The notes below the pieces were generated by a model that did not search any database, was not told the DNA's origin, and saw nothing but the letters and a program-made list of their open reading frames with translations. From NCBI GenBank assembly GCA_030040335.1, contig JASHTX010000022.1, positions 1 through 13,042 on the forward strand: a stretch of 13,042 nucleotides of DNA. The letters are read 5' to 3'. The stretch comes from Microcaldota archaeon (GTDB lineage Archaea; Micrarchaeota; Micrarchaeia; Micrarchaeales; CABMGC01). This document shows, piece after piece, positions 6,661 through 13,042 of this stretch (the stretch's first letter is position 1; each line of letters opens with the position of its first letter). The translations under genes and the position numbers were made by a program.

Positions 6661-8040
6661 GTGAAATACAGAATAGAGGACGACATTCTGGGCAATGTAA
6701 GAGTGCCTGCCGACGCCTACTACGGCTCGGAGACAGAGAGAGCGAAGGAAAATTTCCAGGTTTCAGGACTGCAGTTGCAGAAGGAGTTCATATACAGCTA
6801 TGTCATCCTGAAGAAGGCAGCGATACTCGCCAACACCAGACTTGGAAAGCTCGACGCAAGGAAGAGCAGGGCCATGGCAAGGGCGTGCGATGAGATACTT
6901 AAGGGAAAGCTTGATGGCCAGTTCGTGCTTGACGCATTTCAGGCAGGCGCAGGGACCAGCACGAACATGAACGTAAACGAAGTGATCGCAAACAGGGCCA
7001 TAGAGCTGCTGGGAGGCAAGAAAGGCGATTACAAAAGGGTGCACCCCAACGACGACGTAAACATGGCGCAGTCGACAAACGATACCTTTCACACGGCGAC
7101 CCACATAGCGGCTTACACTGAAATCAGAGGGAAACTGCTGCCTGCGCTCTCAAGCTTGGAAAAATCACTCGCTGGCAAAGAAAGGGAGTTCAAGAATATT
7201 GTGAAGATCGGAAGAACGCACCTCCAGGATGCTGTACCGATAACCCTCGGGCAGGAATTCTCAGGCTACAAAGGCGCTCTCGCCTCTGCAGCAGAAGACC
7301 TGATGCTTGCCACAAACAAGCTTCTGGAGATACCCGCCGGAGGCACGGCCACGGGAACTGGCATAAACGCGCCTCGCGGTTTTGCATCGGCCTTTGTGAA
7401 GGAACTGAGGAAACTCACGCGAGTGGATTTCAGGCAGGCGGATAACAATTTTGCGGTAATGCAGAACCAGATAGCCGAACTTGCCGTAGGAAACGCACTC
7501 GAGGAAGTTGCCATAGTGCTTAACAAGGTAGCAAACGACCTTAGGCTTCTGAGTTCCGGGCCTAGGGCAGGATTCGGAGAACTTCTGCTGCCAGAGGTTC
7601 AGCCAGGGTCTTCGATAATGCCGGGAAAAATAAACCCGAGCATGCCGGAGATGCTCAACATGGTCTGTTTCAGGGTCATGGGCAACAGTGCAACCGTAAG
7701 GGAAGCTGCGAATGCGGGCCAGCTCGAACTGAACGTCTTCATGCCCATAATCACTTTTGTACTCCTATATTCGATACGCATCCTGTCCTCTTCGATAGCC
7801 ACATTTGACAAAAAATGCATACGCGGGATAAAGGTGAATGCGCAGAGGATCAGGAAGAGCCTTTCAGACGACCTGGGAATCGCTACTGCGCTAAGCCCCT
7901 ACATTGGCTATGCAAAAGCCGCCCAGATCTCGAGGAAGGCTTACAGGGAAGGCAAGAGCGTCATGCAGGTCTGCATTGAGCTTAAGATTCTTGATAAAAA
8001 GAAACTGGAAAAGGCACTGGATCCGAGAAACCTGGTATAG
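6661..8040 (+). CDS. fumC: Class II fumarate hydratase
   Basis: Iron-independent fumarase of the fumarase/aspartase superfamily, catalysing malate = fumarate + water; 459 residues, a typical length, normally a homotetramer. Motifs include STNMNVNEV at about 100-108, VHPNDDVNMAQSTND at 127-141, GRTHLQDA with H187, and the signature loop GSSIMPGKINP at 316-326 whose S318 matches the catalytic serine position of FumC. MPGK in that loop, VHPNDDVN and the MVC...MGN stretch favour fumarase over aspartase (usually MPAK). The N-terminal VPADAYYG and C-terminal SPYIGYAKAAQISRKA are closer to aspartase, so aspartate ammonia-lyase activity is not excluded. The GTG start at 6661 is chosen because the upstream ATGs are blocked by stops. 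Neighbouring flavoprotein and malic enzyme genes support the fumarase reading. Confidence 0.88.
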   Translation: MKYRIEDDILGNVRVPADAYYGSETERAKENFQVSGLQLQKEFIYSYVILKKAAILANTRLGKLDARKSRAMARACDEILKGKLDGQFVLDAFQAGAGTSTNMNVNEVIANRAIELLGGKKGDYKRVHPNDDVNMAQSTNDTFHTATHIAAYTEIRGKLLPALSSLEKSLAGKEREFKNIVKIGRTHLQDAVPITLGQEFSGYKGALASAAEDLMLATNKLLEIPAGGTATGTGINAPRGFASAFVKELRKLTRVDFRQADNNFAVMQNQIAELAVGNALEEVAIVLNKVANDLRLLSSGPRAGFGELLLPEVQPGSSIMPGKINPSMPEMLNMVCFRVMGNSATVREAANAGQLELNVFMPIITFVLLYSIRILSSSIATFDKKCIRGIKVNAQRIRKSLSDDLGIATALSPYIGYAKAAQISRKAYREGKSVMQVCIELKILDKKKLEKALDPRNLV

Positions 8041-8041
8041 A

Positions 8042-9316
8042 TCAGGGTGTTCTTGTACTGAGCGCCTTCTTTTCGACCTTCCAGTATCTTCTGATGCGTG
8101 CTGCAGTCTGCTTCTTTATCTCCTTCGGATTCCTCTCAACTCGCGCCAGGCCGGCCTTTGCCGCAGCCTCGGCTACAGCCGCTGAGACATTCGAAGCAAC
8201 CTTTATAGCACTCTTCCTGTCGATAGGGTTTGGCATTATCTTCTCAGGGCTGAGTTCCTTGCCCACTGACTTGGCTATCGCCACAGCGGCTGCCCTGAGC
8301 ATCTCGTAGTCAAGCCCCTTCGCCCTGACATCAAGGAGACCCCGCATTATTGCAGGGAATGCAAGGACGTTGTTGACCTGGTTCGGGGTATCGCTCCTAC
8401 CCGTCGCGACTATGTATGCGCCTGCGTTCCTGGCTTCCTGGTACTCGATCTCCGGATAAGGGTTGGCCAGTGCGAAAACGACAGGTTGCTTGTTCATCTT
8501 TGCTATCAGGTTCTTGCCGAAAGCGCCCTTCGTAGACACTCCGATTAGCACATCCGCCCCTGCGGCAGCTTCCTCCAGACCGCCGCTCTTTCCCTCCTTG
8601 TTCGTAACTGCGGCTATCTCCTCTTTGAATTCGTTCATGTTCTCTTTTCTTCCCTTGTACAGTATGCCGCTGCTGTCCAGGACGAGCACGTTGCTGAAGC
8701 CGCTTCTAGCCAGAAGCCTTACTATTCCTATGCCCGCAGATCCCGCGCCGTTTACAACTATCTTCGCGTCTTTCTTCTTTTCTGCGAGCTTGATCGCGTT
8801 TAGCAGCGCAGCCAAAGCCACGACGCTCGTGCCCTGCTGGTCATCGTGGAAAACGGGTATGTCAAGGCTCTTTGAGAGCGCGGCGACAATCCTAAAAGAC
8901 TTGGGAGACTCTATGTCTTCTATATTTATGGCTCCGAACGTTGGCGCGATGTTCTGCACGAACTTTATTATCTCGTTTTCTTCCTGGGTCCCTATGCAGA
9001 GAGGTATTGCGTCCACGTCTCCGAACTTCTTGAAGAGGATTGCTTTTCCCTCCATGACAGGCAGTGCCGCCTGCGGTCCCATCTTCCCGAGACCCAGCAG
9101 CCTGGTGCCGTCTGAAACTATCGCTATCGTGTTTGACTTGCTGGTGTAGTCATAGACCCTGCCGAGGTCTCCGTGTATGGCCTCGGAGACATACGCAACA
9201 CCTGGAGTGTAGAATGTGGAGAGCTCTTCGCGCGTCTCGAGAGGAACTTTGGAGAGTATCTCGTATTTGCCTCTGCTCTTTTTGTGTGCGTCGAGCGCTT
9301 TGTCTGAGTCCACCAT
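8042..9316 (-). CDS. NAD(P)-dependent malic enzyme
   Basis: Oxidative decarboxylation of malate to pyruvate and CO2, or the reverse. The 424-residue protein is the short prokaryotic form without a phosphotransacetylase tail. Catalytic residues can be placed: Y36 in FYTPGV, K91 in EGKAILFKKFG, metal ligands E133, D134 and D159 (NIEDIESP; VFHDDQQGTS), the dinucleotide-binding GAGSAGIG at 190-197, and PNQVNN at 311-316. The residue ending the second Rossmann strand looks like D214, which usually favours NAD, but specificity cannot be set by eye. Its stop is one base from that of fumarase on the other strand. It starts 28 bases after the stop of the surface-protein gene, with no clear TATA box or strong ribosome-binding site (only GGTG close to the ATG), so it may be co-transcribed with that gene. 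Confidence 0.94.
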   Translation of the reverse strand: MVDSDKALDAHKKSRGKYEILSKVPLETREELSTFYTPGVAYVSEAIHGDLGRVYDYTSKSNTIAIVSDGTRLLGLGKMGPQAALPVMEGKAILFKKFGDVDAIPLCIGTQEENEIIKFVQNIAPTFGAINIEDIESPKSFRIVAALSKSLDIPVFHDDQQGTSVVALAALLNAIKLAEKKKDAKIVVNGAGSAGIGIVRLLARSGFSNVLVLDSSGILYKGRKENMNEFKEEIAAVTNKEGKSGGLEEAAAGADVLIGVSTKGAFGKNLIAKMNKQPVVFALANPYPEIEYQEARNAGAYIVATGRSDTPNQVNNVLAFPAIMRGLLDVRAKGLDYEMLRAAAVAIAKSVGKELSPEKIMPNPIDRKSAIKVASNVSAAVAEAAAKAGLARVERNPKEIKKQTAARIRRYWKVEKKALSTRTP

Positions 9317-9344
9317 GACACCATCTTTTTAGCGACGGATCCTG

Positions 9345-10385
9345 CTAAGGAGGCGTTATGTACGCACCGCAGTCGTCGTTTATCTTGCTCTGGAAGGCGT
9401 AGGTACTATTCAGTATAGTGAAATCAAAGCCTGATGACTTATAAAGACCGACGTAGGTTACGTTTGTCACAACACTGGAAGTCGTGTTCACAGTAGCACC
9501 AACCACCGTTCCCGCAAACGCAGAATCTGGTGCAACAAGTGCATATGTCACGGCGAACACGTCAGCCTTAGAAGTTGAAGTTGCAGTGATGGTTATATTT
9601 GTAGGGGTGAACTGGCTAACGTTTGCGAACGAAATTGGAGGCGGAGGGTTGGAATTATAGTAGGTATTGTATGTAGCATTGTAGACTCCTTCCGTGCATG
9701 CGGTGTCCCTCTGGTAAAGCGCCCTGAACTCGAGCATGAGAGGGCCTATGCTCGTGTTGTTCATCAGATTAATCGCCACCTGCGACTGCGAAGGCGCAGT
9801 TTTGGCGGTAGTAGTGGTCTGGGTCGTCGTGCTGGTAGATGCTACGCTGTTCTGGGTAGTTGCCGAGGAGATGGTGGTGGTTGAAGTAACTGTGGAGTTC
9901 GTCTGAGTGCCGAAGATGACAGGTCTTATGAAGTAGACGCTGCTGCTCGTCCTTATGCCAAGGCCGCTTAGTAGCGGCGATATTATGAATGTGGCTCCGC
10001 TGGTGTTGGAACTGACGAGGTGCAGGTTCATATCGGCCGATTGGGTGCCGCTCGTGCTTAGGTTAACGCTTCCTATTCCTGACAGCGTGACTGTCGCCAC
10101 CGGGTTGTAAAGAAATGGAAGCTGCGTCATGTAGAAGGTTGCGGTACCGGAAGTTGCATGCGCAAGGCGCAGCGCAACAGTAGAGCCGTTGTATATCTTG
10201 AAGAAGACCGTCTGGTTCGTTGAAAGGGAAAGCGTCTTTGCGGTCGTTATTGTTGTTGTTCCAGGTTGTAAGAGCGAGTAGACGTAGTAGATTACCACCA
10301 AGACCACCACTACGACAATGATCTCCTTGATCGGCAGCTTTCTGGCGCTTGGGCCCGGCGCTTTACGCATTGGCTGTTGCTGCAA
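9345..10385 (-). CDS. Membrane-anchored Ser/Thr-rich extracytoplasmic protein
   Basis: Not assignable to a named family. Counting from the ATG at 10370, residues 1-16 are basic (R2, K3, R10, K11, K15), residues 17-34 form one Val/Ile-rich membrane span, and about 305 residues follow outside. By the positive-inside rule the N-terminus is cytoplasmic. The outer part is rich in Thr, Ser, Val and Asn, with about a dozen N-X-S/T sites and a Thr-rich linker at 156-196 that splits it into two beta-type segments. The second carries the only two cysteines, C225 and C334, which could pair. The start is set at TTG 10385 because AGGTG (10391-10395) lies 5 bases upstream; ATG 10370 is the alternative (341 residues). 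Longer in-frame extension to 10661 would run antisense through the response regulator and is rejected. It is probably a glycosylated surface protein. Confidence 0.72.
   Translation of the reverse strand: MQQQPMRKAPGPSARKLPIKEIIVVVVVLVVIYYVYSLLQPGTTTITTAKTLSLSTNQTVFFKIYNGSTVALRLAHATSGTATFYMTQLPFLYNPVATVTLSGIGSVNLSTSGTQSADMNLHLVSSNTSGATFIISPLLSGLGIRTSSSVYFIRPVIFGTQTNSTVTSTTTISSATTQNSVASTSTTTQTTTTAKTAPSQSQVAINLMNNTSIGPLMLEFRALYQRDTACTEGVYNATYNTYYNSNPPPPISFANVSQFTPTNITITATSTSKADVFAVTYALVAPDSAFAGTVVGATVNTTSSVVTNVTYVGLYKSSGFDFTILNSTYAFQSKINDDCGAYITPP
9783..9905 (-). repeat. Thr/Ser low-complexity linker inside the surface protein
   Basis: About 41 codons in which Thr and Ser dominate, with Ala, Gln and Val between (for example STTTQTTTTAK). 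The DNA shows near-repetitive runs of trinucleotides such as GTG/GTC/GTA on the plus strand. In surface proteins such stretches are flexible, often O-glycosylated stalks. The tract may vary in length between strains. Confidence 0.6.
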
Positions 10386-10390
10386 TAGCA

Positions 10391-10395
10391 CACCT
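10391..10395 (-). promoter_or_regulatory. Candidate Shine-Dalgarno site of the surface protein
   Basis: AGGTG on the minus strand, 5 bases before an in-frame TTG at 10385. The ATG at 10370 has no comparable site, so this element favours the TTG start. Confidence 0.45.
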
Positions 10396-10425
10396 GCAAA
10401 ACTATCTACCGTTTCAACGGCAAGC

Positions 10426-10434
10426 AATAATATT
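10426..10434. promoter_or_regulatory. Shared divergent TATA-like region, surface protein / response regulator
   Basis: AATAATATT, a near-palindromic AT-only run in the 88-base divergent gap. Leftward it would start transcription near 10403, about 18 bases before the TTG start of the surface gene. Rightward it would start near 10456, about 18 bases before the ATG of the response regulator. No other AT-rich run in the gap fits either gene. Confidence 0.45.
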
Positions 10435-10473
10435 CTTTCGCTGTCCATTACTAGCGCAGCGACCAGTGAGTGA

Positions 10474-11670
10474 ATGAAGGGCATAGAGGATGTCGAATCC
10501 GACATCATGTCTTTGATAAACGACAAGCAGGAGGTTACGTTTGACGAGCTCAAGGATTTCGCCGCCACCTGGCTTATAGACGTAGACACGCTCAAGCGGG
10601 GGCTCTCGGAGCTTGAAAAAGCAAATGCGATAGCATCCAGGAGCAGCGGCGGCATACTCACTTATTACATGCTCCAGGAGCAGCAGCACATAAAGCGCGT
10701 CTTCATCGTTGAAGACGACAAGAACATAAACAAGCTGATGAGCATATCCCTCGGCCACGGTTATGACATAATGCAGCTCTACGATGGCAGGGAGGCGCTG
10801 GACAAGATAAAGGACCAGAAGCCAGATCTTGTCATCCTCGACCTCATGCTGCCGGGAATGGACGGCCTGCAGATCTGCGAGACGATAAAGAAGGACCAGT
10901 CGCTCAAGGAGACCACGGTCATAATAGTCAGCGCAATGGAGGCCACATCGAGCAGGTTCAAGGGCATAAAGTACGGCGCAGACTACTACATAAAGAAGCC
11001 GTTCGACCCTGATGAGCTGAGGAGCCTGGTAACCATATTCCTCAAGAAGAAGGGAAAGAAGTTCGACCCCCTCATAGACCTGCCGAACGAGGACAGGATA
11101 TCGGACAGTGTCGAGAAGGCCCTGAAGGGCTCGAGCGATGGTTACGAGATAGGCAGGTTGCGCGTTGACGGGCTGGCAAGCTTTGCGAGCAAGTTCGGAA
11201 ATGAGCCTGGAATAACCATACTGCGGCTCGTCTCGCAGCTTCTTCAGGACAGGATGCACGAATCTGGCGGAAGCGTCTTTGCCGGGTTCCTTAATGGCGA
11301 CGACTTCGTTGTGGCTGGAAGCGAGAAGGACGTCGGCAGGGTTGTGGAGAGCATAAAATCGGAATTTCAGGCGGTACTTCCATTCATCTACCAGAGTGAA
11401 GGCTACAAGCCGATAGAACGCGGCATAGAGGACATGTACTCCGCACAGAACCCCAACCTGGGGCTCTCGTACACCGAGATCAGGAGGGAGGCGTTGATCG
11501 AAAGAAGGGCAGAAGTCCTCAAGAACAAGAAGAAAAAGGAGGAGGTTGGTTCGTACACATACGACGAGCTGAGACGCATGCTCGGAAGCGAGAACCTGGA
11601 CATAACGATAACAAGGGACACCAACGGCGTAAAGCTCTCCGTTGGGAAGCGCGTAGACAAGGAGGAGTAA
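10474..11670 (+). CDS. Response regulator: winged helix - receiver - degenerate GGDEF-like
   Basis: A 398-residue response regulator with an unusual order. Residues 1-68 look like a winged helix (helix-turn-helix about 22-50, wing about 52-66). Residues 74-190 are a complete receiver domain: acidic pocket E80/D81/D82, phospho-acceptor D123 (ILDLMLPGMDG), switch S153 and conserved K175 (KKPF). Residues about 200-350 resemble a GGDEF domain, with DLPNED at the start, RVDGLASFASKFGNEPG in the nucleotide-binding region and NGDDF (274-278) in place of GGDEF. By eye the first metal aspartate is R230 and the guanine-contacting Asn is A238, so cyclase activity looks lost. A basic linker (KNKKKK) and a small C-terminal segment follow. 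The ATG start has only a weak ribosome-binding site. The hydrolase gene follows after 5 bases. It is a plausible partner of the kinase at 2636, by inference. Confidence 0.88.
   Translation: MKGIEDVESDIMSLINDKQEVTFDELKDFAATWLIDVDTLKRGLSELEKANAIASRSSGGILTYYMLQEQQHIKRVFIVEDDKNINKLMSISLGHGYDIMQLYDGREALDKIKDQKPDLVILDLMLPGMDGLQICETIKKDQSLKETTVIIVSAMEATSSRFKGIKYGADYYIKKPFDPDELRSLVTIFLKKKGKKFDPLIDLPNEDRISDSVEKALKGSSDGYEIGRLRVDGLASFASKFGNEPGITILRLVSQLLQDRMHESGGSVFAGFLNGDDFVVAGSEKDVGRVVESIKSEFQAVLPFIYQSEGYKPIERGIEDMYSAQNPNLGLSYTEIRREALIERRAEVLKNKKKKEEVGSYTYDELRRMLGSENLDITITRDTNGVKLSVGKRVDKEE
11661..11665 (+). promoter_or_regulatory. Shine-Dalgarno site of the HAD hydrolase
   Basis: GGAGG inside the last codons of the response regulator, 10 bases before the GTG at 11676 (a second GTG at 11679 is 13 bases away). 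The overlap of this site with the upstream gene implies co-transcription and coupled translation. Confidence 0.6.
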
Positions 11671-11675
11671 CTTCA

Positions 11676-12404
11676 GTGGTGGAGCCGTTGGGAAAGAAAA
11701 GAGCTGCGCTATTTGACTTTGACGGAACCCTGTGCAGTACCAGCAAAGGCTATGCATGGACATTATTCATGAAGTATCTGAACGCGAGAGGACTCTACGC
11801 CGACAAGTTCTACCTGGAGCAGATAAGAAACCAGGGCCGATACAGGAAAAGGGAGATAACATATGAGGAACTGGCTATCTCCGCGAGCAGGCTCTGGGCA
11901 CAAGCACTCAGGGACAAGCCTGTGAAGGATGTAACAGAGCATGCAAACGTCTTTATGAAGAATTTTTGTAAGAATATCTACAGAGAGTCTTTCGGACTCG
12001 TAAGGCTTATGAGAAGCAGGGGGTATCTGACCGTCATGATATCCACATCGCCACGTGAACTCGCAACTGTTGCCGCAAAAATTCTCGGAATGAGAAAGGT
12101 TTATTCATCGGAGCTTCAGAAGAAAGGCGGCTATTACACGGGCAGGTTCAGGGCCGGGCTTAATCTGAATCAGCACGGAGCAAAAAGAAGGGTAGTCAGG
12201 AAACTCGCACATGAGATTGACCTGAAGGGCTCGTTTGCATTTGGAGACGAGGTAATGGACAACGGTATGCTGGGCGTGGTCGGCACTCCGGTAGCCTTGA
12301 ATCCCAGCCCAGAGTTGAGAAAATTCGCGGCAGACAGGGGCTGGCCCACGCTGACGCACAGAAATGTTGTCAGGGAAGTGAAGAAACTACTCGAGCAGCA
12401 TTAG
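11676..12404 (+). CDS. HAD-IB family phosphatase, phosphoserine-phosphatase-like
   Basis: A phosphohydrolase of the haloacid dehalogenase superfamily, subfamily IB, 242 residues and soluble. All four motifs are visible: motif I FDFDGTL with nucleophile D14 and acid/base D16; motif II VMISTSP with S123; motif III with K170 (HGAKRRVV); and motif IV GDEVMDNGML with D191 and D195. The helical insert between motifs I and II (about 20-105) is the type IB cap that selects substrate. The nearest familiar relatives are SerB-type phosphoserine phosphatases, but YRESFGLVR in the cap and the rest do not fix the substrate, so other phosphomonoesters are possible. The start is GTG at 11676, with GTG 11679 equally readable. 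Its stop overlaps the stop of the convergent ACT gene by 4 bases. Co-expression with the response regulator is likely. Confidence 0.88.
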   Translation: MVEPLGKKRAALFDFDGTLCSTSKGYAWTLFMKYLNARGLYADKFYLEQIRNQGRYRKREITYEELAISASRLWAQALRDKPVKDVTEHANVFMKNFCKNIYRESFGLVRLMRSRGYLTVMISTSPRELATVAAKILGMRKVYSSELQKKGGYYTGRFRAGLNLNQHGAKRRVVRKLAHEIDLKGSFAFGDEVMDNGMLGVVGTPVALNPSPELRKFAADRGWPTLTHRNVVREVKKLLEQH

Positions 12405-13042
12405 TCAATCAGGCTCTTGATAGTGTTGAAAGCCAGCGAGATGTCGTTTTCGCGGAGTATGAAAGTCAGTTCTGTAAGCGTGGATACAGCTTCGACGATG
12501 CTGATGTTTACCCAGTTCAGCGCCTTCGTGACAACGTAGAATACGCCTACAGTGTCGATTGAGGTTATGGGTATCTTTATTGTCAGCGAGGAGAGCTTGT
12601 CAAGGACTTTTATGACCTTCTCGTTCAGCAGCAGCCTCTGGATCTCTGCCTTGTACTTTTTGTTAACTATCACGGTAACCTCGTAGATGCCCTGCGTCAC
12701 CGTAAGGAAATCACCCTTCTGGAAGTCCACGATGTCGTACATCTTCCTTATCCGGTCTATTGTAGTTGGCGACTTCACGAACGTTATCTCGACCAGGTCC
12801 GATCTTATGGTCAGGTCCGACTCCTTGAACCTGATCGGAGCCTGGCCCACAAAACCCTCCTTGAGCTTTTCAGAAAGACGCCTCAGCGCCATCATTATCG
12901 CAGACTGCTTGACGCTCTTCTTAAGTTCCTTCTCCACCTCTGGTTTGAGCGCGTCAGCAAGCGCCGCGTAATTGATTATGCCCCTGGCTATTGCCTCCTC
13001 CAGGAACGGCCTGCGTTCTACGATATTCTCAACGATATGTGC
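12401..13042 (-). CDS. ACT-domain regulator, 5' end beyond the window
   Basis: Partial gene with 213 residues visible and no start inside the window. The frame stays open to position 13042, and the part upstream of the internal GTG at 12937 reads as good protein (IVENIVERRPFLEEAIARG, then IINYAALADALKPEVE), so that GTG is an internal valine codon. The N-terminal 60 visible residues are helical and resemble a helix-turn-helix type segment. Residues about 70-140 and 150-213 look like two ACT-type folds; the second is clearer (DTVGVFYVVTKALNWVNIS, then ELTFILREND). ACT domains bind amino acids or similar small ligands. The layout resembles a group of archaeal proteins described as predicted amino-acid-metabolism regulators with ACT domains; that match is from memory. 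No enzyme domain is seen. Confidence 0.78.
   Translation of the reverse strand, partial: AHIVENIVERRPFLEEAIARGIINYAALADALKPEVEKELKKSVKQSAIMMALRRLSEKLKEGFVGQAPIRFKESDLTIRSDLVEITFVKSPTTIDRIRKMYDIVDFQKGDFLTVTQGIYEVTVIVNKKYKAEIQRLLLNEKVIKVLDKLSSLTIKIPITSIDTVGVFYVVTKALNWVNISIVEAVSTLTELTFILRENDISLAFNTIKSLID

Noticed and set aside
8463..9149. 228-codon plus-strand open frame inside the malic enzyme
   Set aside because: It is antisense to the catalytic and NAD-binding region of malic enzyme. Its Ser/Phe/Ala-rich composition is typical of a shadow frame.
10300..10361. Class III (pilin-like) signal peptide in the surface protein
   Set aside because: The KLPIKE sequence before the hydrophobic stretch lacks the usual glycine-containing cleavage site, so a plain membrane anchor is the safer reading.
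10386..10661. N-terminal extension of the surface protein upstream of its membrane span
   Set aside because: The extra residues would be antisense to the start of the response regulator and to the shared promoter region. A TTG with AGGTG upstream, or the ATG at 10370, gives a normal membrane-anchor N-terminus.
10414..11763. 449-codon minus-strand open frame covering the response regulator and the start of the hydrolase
   Set aside because: The plus strand encodes complete receiver and HAD motifs. The antisense product is Leu/Tyr/Val-rich without domain character, and no promoter or ribosome-binding site fits it.
11676..12404. Firm assignment of the HAD protein as phosphoserine phosphatase
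   Set aside because: The four HAD motifs fix the superfamily and the IB cap fits, but the substrate-specific cap residues cannot be confirmed by eye.
1..13042. RNA genes, CRISPR arrays, insertion sequences, toxin-antitoxin or defence genes
   Set aside because: Gaps between genes are all under about 90 bases, no repeat-spacer pattern or transposase was seen, and no cloverleaf-like sequence was recognised. The genes are housekeeping, signalling and surface types.

Overview
The window looks archaeal. The evidence is a fibrillarin-family 2'-O-methyltransferase (the archaeal FlpA type), AT-rich TATA-like boxes about 27-30 bases upstream of several starts, start codons that seem to have little or no leader, GTG/TTG starts, strong use of AGG/AGA and ATA codons, and very tight gene packing. 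The metabolic genes, the Ser/Thr-rich membrane-anchored surface protein and the compactness would fit a small-genome lineage such as a Micrarchaeota-like DPANN archaeon, but that placement is a guess. Eleven genes fill nearly all of the sequence. No RNA gene, CRISPR array, insertion sequence or integrase was seen, and no gene-free stretch exceeds about 90 bases.

Left end (1-2600): an unrecognised protein with a C-terminal zinc ribbon (+) meets, tail to tail, an unrecognised protein with an N-terminal zinc ribbon and a helical-repeat body (-). Next comes the fibrillarin-like rRNA/tRNA methyltransferase (-). It shares a short AT-rich divergent promoter region with the following gene.

Centre (2636-9316): a large soluble GAF-PAS-PAS-PAS histidine kinase is followed 18 bases later by a succinate dehydrogenase/fumarate reductase flavoprotein subunit, then a class II fumarase with its own TATA-like box. 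A malic enzyme faces the fumarase with one base between the stop codons. The three enzymes make a linear path pyruvate - malate - fumarate - succinate, which can in principle run either way. No iron-sulfur or membrane subunit of the flavoprotein complex is present here. The kinase may co-transcribe with the flavoprotein, so it is a plausible sensor of redox or carbon state for this module.

Right end (9345-13042): a membrane-anchored, Ser/Thr-rich, probably glycosylated extracytoplasmic protein (-) lies directly upstream of the malic enzyme. It is divergent from a response regulator with the unusual order winged helix - receiver - degenerate GGDEF-like domain. The regulator is followed after 5 bases by a HAD-IB (phosphoserine-phosphatase-like) hydrolase. 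The last gene is an ACT-domain regulator on the minus strand whose 5' end lies outside the window. Its stop overlaps the stop of the hydrolase gene. The response regulator is the only receiver protein in the window and a candidate partner of the histidine kinase.

The observations most worth following are the archaeal receiver protein with a decayed GGDEF-like domain, the link between the multi-sensor kinase and the C4-dicarboxylate genes, and the flavoprotein that keeps the flavin-linking histidine but has no visible partner subunits.
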